Of a stretch of DNA of 46,757 bases, positions 14,325 through 23,084 are shown in pieces. Within the stretch, counting starts at the first letter, position 1, and every line of letters begins with the position of its first letter. The stretch spans positions 1-46,757 of the forward strand of contig VFZG01000026.1 in the NCBI GenBank assembly GCA_016871275.1. The letters run 5' to 3'. The DNA is from Acidimicrobiia bacterium (GTDB lineage Bacteria; Acidobacteriota; Vicinamibacteria; Vicinamibacterales; UBA2999). The position numbers were made by a program, and so were the translations under genes. The notes under the pieces are model-generated. The model had not been told where the DNA came from. It made no database searches and saw nothing but the letters and a program-made list of their open reading frames with translations.

Positions 14325-15983
14325 ATGCACGCGGCTGAACCGTTACCTCACTTCGTAGACGACTACCTGTCTTTCCTCTACGAAGTGCACCCCACCGGGG
14401 CCACCATGGATGGGGTCCATGTTCACGACGATCTTCTCGAAGACTACCGGCAGACGGCGATCGACACGCACGTCAGCGCGCTGGCCGGCTTTGCGCGCCG
14501 CCTCGACGGCATCCCGGTCAATCAGCTGCCGGCGAAGGAAAAGATCGAGCACGAGATCGTCTCCTCGAACATTCGCGCGCGGCAATTCGAGCTGGAAGCC
14601 GTCAGGTCCTGGGAGCGCAATCCACACTATTACGCCGAGACGCTCGCGGTGAGCCTGGCGGCGCAAACGATCTTCACCTATGCGCCGGAATCGGAGCGGG
14701 CCAGGCGCGTGCTCTCCAAGCTCCGCCAGCTACCGCGCCTGGTGCAGGCGGCCCGCGACAACATCAAGGAACCGGCCGCGATTTACGTGAAGGTGGGGAT
14801 CGATACCTGGCGCGGCGCGATGTCGTTCATCGACAGCGACCTGCCCCGCGCCTTCCCCACCGTCGACGACATCCACCTGCTTGGCGATCTGGACGACGCC
14901 TGCAAGGAGGCGGTGCGGACGATCGGCGCCTACGTGAACGATCTCGAGCACGACGTCCGGCCCAAGGCGAAGGGCTCGTTCCGTCTTGGCCGCGATCGGT
15001 TCGAACAGAAGCTCCGTCTCGAGGAGGGCCTGAACATCCCGGTCGATCGCCTGCTGACGATCGCCACCCGTGAGCTCGTACGCACGCAGGAAGAATTCCG
15101 CCAGCTCGCCGGCCGCCTCAATGGCAGCGATCCGGTGCAGGCGTGGCGGAAGGCGAAACGGCAGCACCCCGAGCCGGGCCAGCTGATTGCCACGGCGCGC
15201 GCGCAACTCGACCAGCTGCACACGTTCCTATCCGGACACCAGGTGATGTCGATGCCCGAGACGGGCAGCATCAGCGTGGCACCGACGCCGGAGTTTCTCC
15301 GTTGGTCGTCAGCCAGCATGTGGACGCCGGGTCCGTTCGAGACCAGGCCATCCCGCGCGATGTACTACCTGACGGACGTCGATCCGAAATGGGATAGCGA
15401 TCGTCAGGCCGAGCACCTGCTCGACTTCAACCTGCCGACCCTCTGGTCGATTTCGATTCACGAGGTCTATCCCGGGCACTTCCTTCACTACCAGTTTCTG
15501 CGAAAGGTCGAATCGAAGGTTCGCCGCTCGACGCTCTTCGCGCCGGCCTCCTACATCGAGGGTTGGGCGCATTACTGCGAGCAGATGATGCTCGACGCCG
15601 GCTTCGGCCGCGGCGACAACGCCATGAAGCTCGGGCAGCTCGCCGAAGCCCTCGTTCGCCTCGCCCGCTTCATCGTCGGCATCCGCCTCCACACCGAGGA
15701 CTGGTCGGTGGAGCAGGGGATGCGGTTTTTCCGGGACGAGGCGTTTCTCGAGGAAGCAAACGCGCGGCGCGAAGCCGAACGCGGCACGTTCGATCCGACC
15801 TACTTGGTGTACGCCGCGGGGAAGATGATGCTGCTCAAGCTACGAAAGGATTGGCACGAGGAGCAGGAAGGCAAGCCGTCGTTGCGCGCGTTTCACGACT
15901 CGTTGATGTCGCACGGCTCGGCGCCGTTCTGGGCGCTGCGGAAACTGATGCTCGAATCGCCCGACGATTCGGTGCTGGAATAA
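14325..15983 (+). CDS. DUF885 family protein, probable metallopeptidase-like enzyme
   Basis: A 552-residue protein of the DUF885 family. The C-terminal half holds the HExxxGH motif HEVYPGH (H379, E380, H385) and, about 35 residues on, EGWAHYCEQMM, which supplies a third likely metal ligand. This arrangement resembles helical zinc metallopeptidases. No signal peptide or membrane segment is visible, so a cytoplasmic location is expected. The ATG at 14325 has a strong Shine-Dalgarno AGGAAGG (14317-14323). The true substrate is unknown. An octamer repeat array and the FmdB-type gene follow. Confidence 0.85.
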   Translation: MHAAEPLPHFVDDYLSFLYEVHPTGATMDGVHVHDDLLEDYRQTAIDTHVSALAGFARRLDGIPVNQLPAKEKIEHEIVSSNIRARQFELEAVRSWERNPHYYAETLAVSLAAQTIFTYAPESERARRVLSKLRQLPRLVQAARDNIKEPAAIYVKVGIDTWRGAMSFIDSDLPRAFPTVDDIHLLGDLDDACKEAVRTIGAYVNDLEHDVRPKAKGSFRLGRDRFEQKLRLEEGLNIPVDRLLTIATRELVRTQEEFRQLAGRLNGSDPVQAWRKAKRQHPEPGQLIATARAQLDQLHTFLSGHQVMSMPETGSISVAPTPEFLRWSSASMWTPGPFETRPSRAMYYLTDVDPKWDSDRQAEHLLDFNLPTLWSISIHEVYPGHFLHYQFLRKVESKVRRSTLFAPASYIEGWAHYCEQMMLDAGFGRGDNAMKLGQLAEALVRLARFIVGIRLHTEDWSVEQGMRFFRDEAFLEEANARREAERGTFDPTYLVYAAGKMMLLKLRKDWHEEQEGKPSLRAFHDSLMSHGSAPFWALRKLMLESPDDSVLE

Positions 15984-16015
15984 CGGGCGAACAGGCGAAC
16001 GGGCGAACGGGAAAA
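15984..16015 (+). repeat. Octamer tandem array after the DUF885 gene
   Basis: Four consecutive 8-bp units of form CRGGCGAA (last unit CGGGAAAA) fill 15984-16015, starting at the base after the stop codon and ending 4 bp before the next ATG. Confidence 0.75.
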
Positions 16016-16019
16016 CCAA

Positions 16020-16334
16020 ATGCCCCTCTATGAATATCAGTGCGACACATGCACCCATCGTTTCGAGGTGATCCAGAAGTTCTCGGATGCGCCGATCGAG
16101 GTGTGTCCAAAGTGCGGCGGCGCGGTGAAGAAGCTGCTGTCGTCTCCGGCGATTCAGTTCAAGGGCTCAGGGTGGTATATCACCGACTACGCGCGCAAGG
16201 GCGACAGCGGCGCGACGACGCCGGCGGCGGGCGAGGCCAAGACCGAGACGAAGACTGACACCAAACCAGACACCAAACCTGACACGAAGACCGCCACGAA
16301 GACCGCCACGAAGACCGACACGAAGACCGATTAG
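16020..16334 (+). CDS. FmdB-type zinc-ribbon protein with Lys/Thr/Asp repeat tail
   Basis: The first 60 or so residues are a classic FmdB/CxxC_CxxC_SSSS putative regulatory domain: MPLYEYQCDTC, then CPKCGG, giving a four-cysteine zinc ribbon, followed by LLSSPAIQFKGSGWYITDY. Its biochemical role is not established. The last 30 residues are a low-complexity tetrapeptide repeat (K-T/P-D/A-T) that is not part of the core domain and is encoded by a 12-bp DNA repeat. The length is 104 residues. It converges with galU. Confidence 0.85.
   Translation: MPLYEYQCDTCTHRFEVIQKFSDAPIEVCPKCGGAVKKLLSSPAIQFKGSGWYITDYARKGDSGATTPAAGEAKTETKTDTKPDTKPDTKTATKTATKTDTKTD
16240..16332 (+). repeat. 12-bp coding tandem repeat in the FmdB-type gene tail
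   Basis: Roughly seven degenerate copies of a 12-bp unit of form AAGACCGACACG encode repeated Lys-Thr/Pro-Asp/Ala-Thr. Copy number is likely variable between strains. Confidence 0.65.
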
Positions 16335-16380
16335 CGACAGTCCGCCTGACGCCGGACGCCACCACTTCGACTTCCTGTGA

Positions 16381-17253
16381 CTACAGGTTCTTCAAAAAGG
16401 CGCGGAACTGATCCGCGATGTCCGGCCGCTTCAACGCGAAATAGACACTGGCTTTCAGGAAGCCGAGCTTGTTGCCGGTGTCGTGGCGGACGCCGTCGAT
16501 CTCCAGCGCGTACAGCGGCCGCGATTTCAGCAACCGCCGCAGTCCATTGGTGAGTTGAATCTCGCCCGACTTGTCCTTCGCGGTCTCGTGGAGAGCGGGG
16601 AAGATGTCCGGCGTCAGCAGGTAGCGGCCAACAATCGCCAGGTCTGAGGGCGCCTGTTCGCGCGGCGGCTTTTCGACCAGGTCCGTGATCCGGTAGACGC
16701 CCCTGCCGAGCGCGGGCGCCGGCTCGCCGGCGATGACGCCGTAGGCCGACACGTTTTCCATTGGCACCCGCTCGACCGCCAGCACCGGTCCGCCGGCGCG
16801 CTCGAACACGTCGATCATCTGCTTCAGCGCCGGCGGCGTCGCGTCGTAGACATCGTCGGCGAGGATCACGGCAAACGGCTCGTCGCCGACGATTGTTTCG
16901 GTGACCAGGACCGCGTGCCCCAGGCCGAGCGGCTCGCCCTGGCGCACGTACGACACCTGGATCAGTTCCGAGATCTTGCGCACCTCGTCGGCCAGGTCCT
17001 GCTTGCCGCGACTTTCGAGAAACGCCTCGAGCTCCTTCGACACGTCGAAGTGGTCTTCGATGGCATTCTTGCCACGGCCGGTGACCACGACAATGTTCGG
17101 CACACCCGAGGCGACGGCTTCTTCAACACCGTATTGAATGGTCGGCTTGTCGACCAGCGGCAGCATTTCCTTCGGCTGGGCCTTGGTGGCAGGCAGAAAG
17201 CGCGTGCCGAGGCCGGCGGCGGGGAACACAGCCTTACGAATCCGGGCGTTCAC
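16381..17253 (-). CDS. galU: UTP-glucose-1-phosphate uridylyltransferase
   Basis: Makes UDP-glucose from UTP and glucose-1-phosphate for envelope glycans. The nucleotidyltransferase signature AAGLGTRFLPATKAQPKEMLPLVDKP is at residues 12-37. VEKPPREQAPS and the C-terminal DGVRHDTGNKLGFLKA segment are diagnostic of bacterial GalU. The length of 290 residues is normal. The start is GTG at 17253. Only 19 bp separate it from the divergent serS start, so the promoter of each must lie partly inside the other gene. Confidence 0.95.
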   Translation of the reverse strand: MNARIRKAVFPAAGLGTRFLPATKAQPKEMLPLVDKPTIQYGVEEAVASGVPNIVVVTGRGKNAIEDHFDVSKELEAFLESRGKQDLADEVRKISELIQVSYVRQGEPLGLGHAVLVTETIVGDEPFAVILADDVYDATPPALKQMIDVFERAGGPVLAVERVPMENVSAYGVIAGEPAPALGRGVYRITDLVEKPPREQAPSDLAIVGRYLLTPDIFPALHETAKDKSGEIQLTNGLRRLLKSRPLYALEIDGVRHDTGNKLGFLKASVYFALKRPDIADQFRAFLKNL

Positions 17254-17272
17254 TCAAATAGAATAGTCGAGG

Positions 17273-18559
17273 ATGCTCGATTCCAACTTCGTCCGCGACA
17301 ACCTGGAAGCGGTAAGGGCCGCCATGGCCGCCCGAGGCAAGGACGTGTCGGCCGAGTTGCAGACCTTTGCGGCGGCCGAGTCGAACCGGCGCCGGTTGAT
17401 TCAGGAGACCGAGAAGCTGAAGCGCGAGCAGAACGCCTCGGGTGAGCAGGTCGCGCGCGCCAAGAAGGCGGGCGAGGACGTCTCGCACCTGTTCGAAGCC
17501 AGCAAGCAGCGCGGCCGGCGCATCAAGCAGCTCGAAGCCGAACTGGACACTGTTGAGCGCGAGCGGACGGGCGTGCTCGAGACACTGCCGAACGTTCCGC
17601 ACTCGAGCGTGCCGGTGGGCCGGAGCGCAGCCGACAACGCACTGGTGCGCACGTGGGGCGAGCTTCGCACCATGGACTTCGAGCCCAGGGCGCACTGGGA
17701 CCTCGGCGTGGAGCTCGGCGTCATCGACTTCGAGCGCGCGACGAAGATTTCCGGCACGCGTTTCGCCGTGTTGATGGGCGCCGGCGCACAGCTGTCGCGC
17801 GCGCTGATCAACTTCATGCTGTCGCTGCACACCAACGAGCACGGTTACACCGAGGTGTTGCCGCCGTTCATGGCGTCGTCGGCGACGCTGTACGGCACCG
17901 GCCAGCTGCCGAAGTTCGAGCAGGACCTGTTCAAGATCGCAGGGGAGTGGGACCTCTACCTGATTCCCACGGCGGAAGTGCCGGTCACCAACCTGTACCG
18001 CGGCGAAATCATCGATGGCCGCCTGCTGCCGTTGAACTACACCTCGTACACCCCATGCTTCCGCAGCGAAGCTGGATCGTACGGCGCCGACACGCGCGGA
18101 CTGATTCGCCAGCACCAGTTCGAAAAGGTCGAACTGGTGAAGTTTGCGACGCCCGAGACGTCGTACGACGAGCTCGAAGGGATGACCGCCAACGCCGAGA
18201 CGGTGCTGCAGCGGCTCGGGCTTCCGTATCGTACGGTGGCGCTGTGCACCGGCGACATGGGGTTCTCGGCGGCAAAGACATACGACATTGAAGTGTGGCT
18301 GCCAAGCCAGAAGGCGTATCGCGAGATTTCATCGTGCTCGAACTGCGAAGCGTTCCAGGCGCGGCGGGCCAACATCAAGTTCCGGCGGGACGGGACCGGC
18401 AAAGCAGAGCACGTCCATACGCTGAATGGCTCCGGCCTGGCGGTCGGCCGGACGCTGATCGCGATTCTGGAGAACTACCAGCAGAAGGACGGTTCGGTGG
18501 AGATCCCGGGGGCGCTGCGGCCGTTCATGGGCGGACGATCGGTGATTAGCAGCCAGTAG
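17273..18559 (+). CDS. serS: Seryl-tRNA synthetase
   Basis: A class II aminoacyl-tRNA synthetase, 428 residues. The N-terminal antiparallel coiled-coil arm (about 30-100) binds the long variable arm of tRNA-Ser. Class II motif 2 is visible as [23 protein letters not shown] with following EKVE. Motif 3 is in [23 protein letters not shown] at 17273 has only a short GAGG in front. Its last codons run into a heptamer array, and the tRNA-Ser gene follows 48 bp later, so enzyme and cognate tRNA are adjacent. Confidence 0.97.
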   Translation: MLDSNFVRDNLEAVRAAMAARGKDVSAELQTFAAAESNRRRLIQETEKLKREQNASGEQVARAKKAGEDVSHLFEASKQRGRRIKQLEAELDTVERERTGVLETLPNVPHSSVPVGRSAADNALVRTWGELRTMDFEPRAHWDLGVELGVIDFERATKISGTRFAVLMGAGAQLSRALINFMLSLHTNEHGYTEVLPPFMASSATLYGTGQLPKFEQDLFKIAGEWDLYLIPTAEVPVTNLYRGEIIDGRLLPLNYTSYTPCFRSEAGSYGADTRGLIRQHQFEKVELVKFATPETSYDELEGMTANAETVLQRLGLPYRTVALCTGDMGFSAAKTYDIEVWLPSQKAYREISSCSNCEAFQARRANIKFRRDGTGKAEHVHTLNGSGLAVGRTLIAILENYQQKDGSVEIPGALRPFMGGRSVISSQ

Positions 18560-18601
18560 CCGGTAGCATCCGGCTACTGGATGCTGGATACTGGCTACTG
18601 A
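18553..18601 (+). repeat. Heptamer array with hairpin between serS and tRNA-Ser
   Basis: Seven consecutive 7-bp units cover 18553-18601. The first two (form CCRGTAG) are reverse complements of the later ones (form NTNCTGG), so CCAGTAGCCGG (18553-18563) pairs perfectly with CCGGCTACTGG (18570-18580) around a 6-nt loop. The first unit includes the serS stop codon. No T-tract follows the stem. Confidence 0.75.
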
Positions 18602-18607
18602 CAACAC

Positions 18608-18697
18608 GGAGAGGTGGCTGAGCGGTCGATAGCGGCGGTCTTGAAAACCGTTGAACCTTCACGGGTTCCAGGGGTTCGAATCCCTTCCTCTCCGCCA
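18608..18697 (+). tRNA. tRNA-Ser (anticodon UGA)
   Basis: A complete 90-nt cloverleaf with encoded CCA. The acceptor stem GGAGAGG (18608-18614) pairs with CCTCTCC (18687-18693); discriminator G and CCA are at 18694-18697. The anticodon TGA is at 18642-18644 in loop CTTGAAA. The long variable arm is class II, as expected for serine, and the T-arm contains GGTTCGAATCC. It reads UCA and related serine codons. It is immediately downstream of serS. Confidence 0.97.
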
Positions 18698-18705
18698 CAA
18701 CTTTT

Positions 18706-19116
18706 ATGACGCGAGCACTTTTCATCACCTTATTGCTGGCTGCGGCGATTGCCTGCGGCCCTTCAGGATCTATGGACCTGCAGATCGTTGACAGCGTTGT
18801 CGGCAGCGGCGCCGAAGCGACACCAGGCAAGACCGTGCGCGTTCACTACACCGGGTGGCTGTACGACGGCGGCAAGCCCGAGAATCGCGGCGAGAAATTC
18901 GACAGCTCGAAGGATCACGGCGAGCCGTTCGAATTCCCGCTCGGAGCAGGCCAGGTGATCCACGGCTGGGATCAGGGCTTCAAGGGCATGAAGGTCGGCG
19001 GCAAGCGCGTGCTCACCATTCCGCCGCACATGGGCTACGGTGAGCGCGGCGCCGGCGGCGTCATACCGCCAAACGCGACACTTGTCTTCGAGGTAGAACT
19101 GCTCGAAGTGAAGTAA
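18706..19116 (+). CDS. FKBP-type peptidyl-prolyl isomerase, lipoprotein
   Basis: A single FKBP domain of about 110 residues behind a lipoprotein signal peptide (MTRALF, hydrophobic LLLAAAIA, lipobox cysteine at residue 17). Family motifs are [43 protein letters not shown] and the C-terminal [17 protein letters not shown]. The enzyme would assist proline isomerisation in the periplasm, tethered to a membrane. The ATG lies 8 bp after the tRNA-Ser CCA end with no good ribosome site and no room for a promoter, so it is probably expressed by read-through from the serS/tRNA promoter. Confidence 0.92.
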   Translation: MTRALFITLLLAAAIACGPSGSMDLQIVDSVVGSGAEATPGKTVRVHYTGWLYDGGKPENRGEKFDSSKDHGEPFEFPLGAGQVIHGWDQGFKGMKVGGKRVLTIPPHMGYGERGAGGVIPPNATLVFEVELLEVK

Positions 19117-19186
19117 CCAGTAACCGGTAGCCAGATGCCAGAACAGACACACCGGCTTCTGGATCTTGGCTGCCGGATACCTGCTA
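19117..19186 (+). repeat. Heptamer array forming a long imperfect palindrome
   Basis: Ten consecutive 7-bp units fill 19117-19186 from the base after the FKBP stop to 3 bp before the next ATG. The first four have form CCRGNNN and the last five resemble the reverse complement (YYGGNTN), so the two halves can fold into a long imperfect hairpin around a loop near 19145-19151. The unit is related to that of the array before tRNA-Ser. Confidence 0.7.
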
Positions 19187-19189
19187 CTC

Positions 19190-20269
19190 ATGTTTTGTAA
19201 ACATTTCGGTGTCTGCGGTGGGTGCACGCTGCCCGGCGTGCCGTATACCGAGCAACTGGCGAGCAAGCGCACCAAGCTGTCGCGGTTGCTTGGCAGTGAC
19301 GTCGCCTCGGTGATTCCGTCCCCGAAGGAAGCCGGCTTTCGAAACAAGGTCGCGTTCGTGTTTGGTCATGGCGTGATGGGCCATTACGCGCTCGGTTCCC
19401 GGAAGGTCGTTCCCATTCAGGAGTGCCCGGTTCATCACGATCGCGGGAACCGGATCGCGTTTGTGGTGCGCGATCAGTTGGCGCGCGTCGCGCCTGGAAT
19501 CCTTCGACACATCATCGTTCGGACCACAGACGATGGCCGGGAAGCATCGGCGCTGCTGGTCGTGCGCCGCAACGACAAGTCACTGCGCGCCCCGGCGCGC
19601 AAGGTCCTGTCGTCGAAGGAGAAGCCCGACGGGTTCTTCGTCAACATTCACGACCAGCCGGGCCCTTTCATGGTGGGGGAGGAGACCCTCAAGATCGAAG
19701 GCCGCAGCCACGTCAAAGAGGTCGTGGGCGGCGTCAAGTACCTTGTTTCGCCAACGGCGTTCTTTCAAACGAATGTCGGCGCCGCCGGCGAGCTCGTGCG
19801 AGTGGTCCTCGAGGAAGTCGGGGCCGCCAAGCGCGTCCTTGATCTGTACTGCGGGTCAGGGTTGTTCTCCCTGCCGATCGCACAGGCGGGTGCCCTCGTC
19901 ACCGCGATCGAGGAGAACCGCCAGGCCATCGCGGACGCCGAGGCGAACGTGGGTCTGAATCGACTCCAGAGTGCGAGGATTCGCTTCGTCGCATCGAGAG
20001 TGGAAGAGGCGCTGGTCAGGGCCGCCCGGGAGCCGTGGGATGCAGTGGTGCTGGATCCGCCGAGGCAGGGATGCCCGCCGGCAGTGCTCGCCGCCATCTT
20101 CGAGGGCGTGCGGCCGGCGCGGGCGGTCTACGTGTCCTGCAATCCCGATGCGCTGGCCAAGGAATTGCCGGGTATCCTCAAGACCGGCTATCGCGTCACT
20201 CGCGTGCAGCCGGTCGACATGTTTCCGCACACCGAACATATCGAGACCGTGATCTCGTTCGCGCGATAG
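19190..20269 (+). CDS. TrmA/RlmD-family (uracil-5-)-methyltransferase, short form
   Basis: A 359-residue RNA m5U methyltransferase. The N-terminal MFCKHFGVCGGC (C3, C9, C12) plus the cysteine in QECPVHHDR gives the [4Fe-4S] ligand set of RlmC/RlmD-type enzymes. The SAM-binding motif is LDLYCGSGLFSLPIA. The catalytic region has LDPPRQGCP and VYVSCNPDALAKEL, the latter holding the catalytic cysteine. The N-terminal TRAM domain seen in many homologues is missing. ATG 19190 is preferred over an in-frame TTG at 19166, which lies inside the repeat array. The exact rRNA target cannot be fixed from sequence. Confidence 0.88.
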   Translation: MFCKHFGVCGGCTLPGVPYTEQLASKRTKLSRLLGSDVASVIPSPKEAGFRNKVAFVFGHGVMGHYALGSRKVVPIQECPVHHDRGNRIAFVVRDQLARVAPGILRHIIVRTTDDGREASALLVVRRNDKSLRAPARKVLSSKEKPDGFFVNIHDQPGPFMVGEETLKIEGRSHVKEVVGGVKYLVSPTAFFQTNVGAAGELVRVVLEEVGAAKRVLDLYCGSGLFSLPIAQAGALVTAIEENRQAIADAEANVGLNRLQSARIRFVASRVEEALVRAAREPWDAVVLDPPRQGCPPAVLAAIFEGVRPARAVYVSCNPDALAKELPGILKTGYRVTRVQPVDMFPHTEHIETVISFAR

Positions 20270-20290
20270 GCCACAAACGGCACAGACAGG

Positions 20291-22300
20291 ATGACCCCTC
20301 TCGTTGCTACCCGGATCGCGGTGATCGTCTCGACGGTGCTGGCCGCGCTGGTTCTCGCCTACCTTGCCCCATCGCCGGATCATCCGATTGAGTTGATGCT
20401 GGGCGGCGCCGCCGGGTTTACCGTACTGGCGGCCGTCGGCCAGCGCTACCGGCACCTCACGCTTCCGATTCTGATGGCGTTGCTCTACCTGTTGCCGGCG
20501 ATCATGCTGGTGACAACCGGTGGCCGGGGTTATTGGCTGGATGTCATCTGGAGTCTGCCGCTGCTGGGACTGATTTGCTCGGACCGTGGCGCGCTGCAAT
20601 GGTCGGTGCCCGATAGATGGCAGTGGCCGCTGGTGACGTGGTCCACGCTGGTCGCGTTGACCTGGCCGATCGTGTTCCTGCGAGAGGCGGACTTCGCGCC
20701 GTGGATCCTGGCGCTCCAGCGAGTGTCCAACACGAGCATCGGCATGAGCCCGGGCGATGTGGGCTTGAACATCGCGTACTTCGCTCTCGGACACAACGTC
20801 GGCCTGTTGTGGATCGACGCGTTGTGCCGGTGGTACCGGCACGGGCGCGCACGATTCACTGGCGAAGTGCTCGCCGGACTGCTGGCGGCGGCCGCCGCCG
20901 CCAGTGCCGTCACTTTCTACCAGGGGTTCGTCGATCTCGGGTTCCTGCAGCCGGGATTCTGGGAGTACATGATCCGGGCCACTGGCACCCTCGGTGACGC
21001 CAACAAGATGGGCGCGGTGGCCGGCTTCTGGACGATCGGCGCGATGGTGTTTGCACGATACCTCGATCGACCGTGGTCGTTGCTGATTGCCGGCGGTGGC
21101 CTGGTGCTCGGCGGCGGCGCCGCGTGGCTCTGCGGCTCGCGGACCGGGCTGGCGGCAGTGGCCCTCAGTGTCGCGATGGCGATCGTCGAGGTGCTGCGCT
21201 CCGGCGTGTTCACGCGCCGTCAGCTCGGCATCGGCGCCGGCGCGGCCCTGGTCATCAGTGGCGGTCTCGCCCTCATATTGCAAGGCGCCTCCACCCACAC
21301 CATCGTGCAGCGCGGCACGCTCGAGAACTACCTGCCGTTCTTCGGCGACCGCGGCATCGCGGCGAGCGCCAATGAATTGCTCTGGGATCGGTTCGGCTAC
21401 GGGCCGGCGGCGATCCAGATGATCAGTGAGCACCCGCTGGCCGGCGTTGGCGTGGGCATGTACCACGCACTGGCGCACGATTACGGCAAGGCCGCGGGAC
21501 GGACCGTGCCGGCGCCCGACAACGCACAGGCCTGGTGGCGTCATCACCTTGCCGAGCTCGGCACCCTCGGCATCATCCCGTTGATCTGGTGGTGTGTCGT
21601 TTTTGCCCGCGAGCTGTTTTCGGCCGGCGGCGGCGATCGGCTGGCATCGGGGATGCTCCGGGGGGTGTTGATCGCCTTCTTTGTCGCCTCGATGTTCGGC
21701 GTGGCATCGCAGTCGGTGGCCATCACCTTGACGTTCTGGGTGTTCGTGTTCTGGTTTGTGACGGAGAACGGCAGCCCTCAGACGACTCCCAGCCGGGACT
21801 GGGCACGGCCCGCGCTGCTTGCCGCCGCGTCCCTGGTCGTGCTGCACGTCGGCCTCACGACCGTACACGCATTCGGCGATCTGCGCCCGCGCGCCCGCGC
21901 CGAGCGGTTCGGCTGGTATTACCGCTACGGCTACAACATTACAGACGATGGTCTTGACCTCGAACCGGATCCGGGCGGCAACCCGATTGGCCGAAGATGG
22001 ACGTTCAAGGATTCACTGGCCGTGATCCCGGTCAAAGGCAAGGCGCTGAAGTTTGTGGCGTGGATCGATCATCCGGATGCCGATGTCAATCCGGTGCGCA
22101 CGCAAATCTGGGCGGACGCACGCCTGGTGTACGAAGGCGATCTGCGCCGTACGCCAATCTTCCTCGCTATTCCCGCGATGCCCGGCAAGGCACACATGAC
22201 GATCGAGACCTCGATCGAGAGGACGTGGCGGCCGGCCGATTACGGCAGCCGCGATCGGCGGGAGCTTGGCCTGTCGATTCGCGACTGGGTCTGGGAATAG
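20291..22300 (+). CDS. O-antigen ligase-like polytopic membrane protein
   Basis: A 669-residue protein with about 12 hydrophobic segments in the first 540 residues, then a soluble region of about 120 residues. The central part (SRTGLAAVALS, followed by EHPLAGVGVGMY and HHLAELGTLGIIPLIWW) matches the Wzy/WaaL-like O-antigen ligase family, whose long periplasmic loop precedes an E-x-G-x-x-G helix. It would act at the periplasmic face in joining or polymerising glycans. The C-terminal soluble domain is not recognised. It ends 3 bp before the convergent crotonase gene. No other polysaccharide genes are near except galU. Confidence 0.75.
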   Translation: MTPLVATRIAVIVSTVLAALVLAYLAPSPDHPIELMLGGAAGFTVLAAVGQRYRHLTLPILMALLYLLPAIMLVTTGGRGYWLDVIWSLPLLGLICSDRGALQWSVPDRWQWPLVTWSTLVALTWPIVFLREADFAPWILALQRVSNTSIGMSPGDVGLNIAYFALGHNVGLLWIDALCRWYRHGRARFTGEVLAGLLAAAAAASAVTFYQGFVDLGFLQPGFWEYMIRATGTLGDANKMGAVAGFWTIGAMVFARYLDRPWSLLIAGGGLVLGGGAAWLCGSRTGLAAVALSVAMAIVEVLRSGVFTRRQLGIGAGAALVISGGLALILQGASTHTIVQRGTLENYLPFFGDRGIAASANELLWDRFGYGPAAIQMISEHPLAGVGVGMYHALAHDYGKAAGRTVPAPDNAQAWWRHHLAELGTLGIIPLIWWCVVFARELFSAGGGDRLASGMLRGVLIAFFVASMFGVASQSVAITLTFWVFVFWFVTENGSPQTTPSRDWARPALLAAASLVVLHVGLTTVHAFGDLRPRARAERFGWYYRYGYNITDDGLDLEPDPGGNPIGRRWTFKDSLAVIPVKGKALKFVAWIDHPDADVNPVRTQIWADARLVYEGDLRRTPIFLAIPAMPGKAHMTIETSIERTWRPADYGSRDRRELGLSIRDWVWE

Positions 22301-22303
22301 CCA

Positions 22304-23053
22304 CTACTTCCTGATGGTCCTGTCCAGGTACGCCTTGATCGTGTCATAGGTGTGCTGCTGCCCCCACGCATCGACCACCCGAGCGTTCACGTCTGCGAGC
22401 AGTCGTGTTCGCTCCAGGATCGGCGCGTAGAACGCTTCTTTGGTGAAGGCGAAGGCCCCGGCGGGAATCGATGCCAGTCTGGCCGCCGCCTCGGTGGCGC
22501 GATCGAGCAGCATCCCCGCCGGGCATTGCTCGTCGATCAAACCCATGGCCCTTGCTTCGTCGACCTGGACGGTGCGTCCGGTGAAGACCAGATCGCGCAG
22601 GTGTCCGTCGGGTATACGCGCCGCGATGATCTGCAGCGGCAGGGCGGGGAAGGGCACTCCCACCGCCAGCTCCGGCATGCCGATGCGGCCGTTGCCTTCC
22701 GTCATGATGCGGTGATCGCACGCGGCGGCGAGAATGCAGCCACCGGCAATGGCGTGGCCGTTGACCGCCGCGACCACCGGCTTCGGGAACGTCAGCGTGA
22801 CCCGCAGGAGTTCGTCCAGCACGGGAAGGAACCGCCGTGCGTAATCGGCGCCGTCCTCGACGAGCCGAAAGAGATCGACACCGGCGGAGAACGACGCCCC
22901 AGATCCGGTGATGATGACGGCCTTCACCGAAGGCGCCATCGCCTCGGTCATTTCGGCGATGAACCTGTTGCCAAGCTCGATGTCCATGGCGCTGACCTTG
23001 CCGTGCGCCAGCCTCAGGAGACGAATGCCGTCGGCGTCTTTTCTCTCTATCAC
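22304..23053 (-). CDS. Enoyl-CoA hydratase/isomerase (crotonase) family protein
   Basis: A 249-residue crotonase-fold protein. The oxyanion-hole loops are visible as SGASFSAGVDLFRL and AIAGGCILAAACDHRIM. Of the two catalytic glutamates of classical enoyl-CoA hydratase, the second is present in MPELAVGVP, but the first position (GGGCE in the archetype) is isoleucine in GGCIL. A canonical hydratase is therefore less likely than an isomerase or another crotonase reaction. The start is GTG at 23053. It diverges from the NUDIX gene; no beta-oxidation partners are adjacent. Confidence 0.85.
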   Translation of the reverse strand: MIERKDADGIRLLRLAHGKVSAMDIELGNRFIAEMTEAMAPSVKAVIITGSGASFSAGVDLFRLVEDGADYARRFLPVLDELLRVTLTFPKPVVAAVNGHAIAGGCILAAACDHRIMTEGNGRIGMPELAVGVPFPALPLQIIAARIPDGHLRDLVFTGRTVQVDEARAMGLIDEQCPAGMLLDRATEAAARLASIPAGAFAFTKEAFYAPILERTRLLADVNARVVDAWGQQHTYDTIKAYLDRTIRK

Positions 23054-23084
23054 GCTGACAGACTACACTTAGCGGAGCGCTGCT

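Noticed and set aside
19166-19189. TTG start extending the TrmA/RlmD-family protein upstream
   Set aside because: The extension lies mostly inside the heptamer array and the family N-terminus starts with the Fe-S cysteine motif just after ATG 19190.
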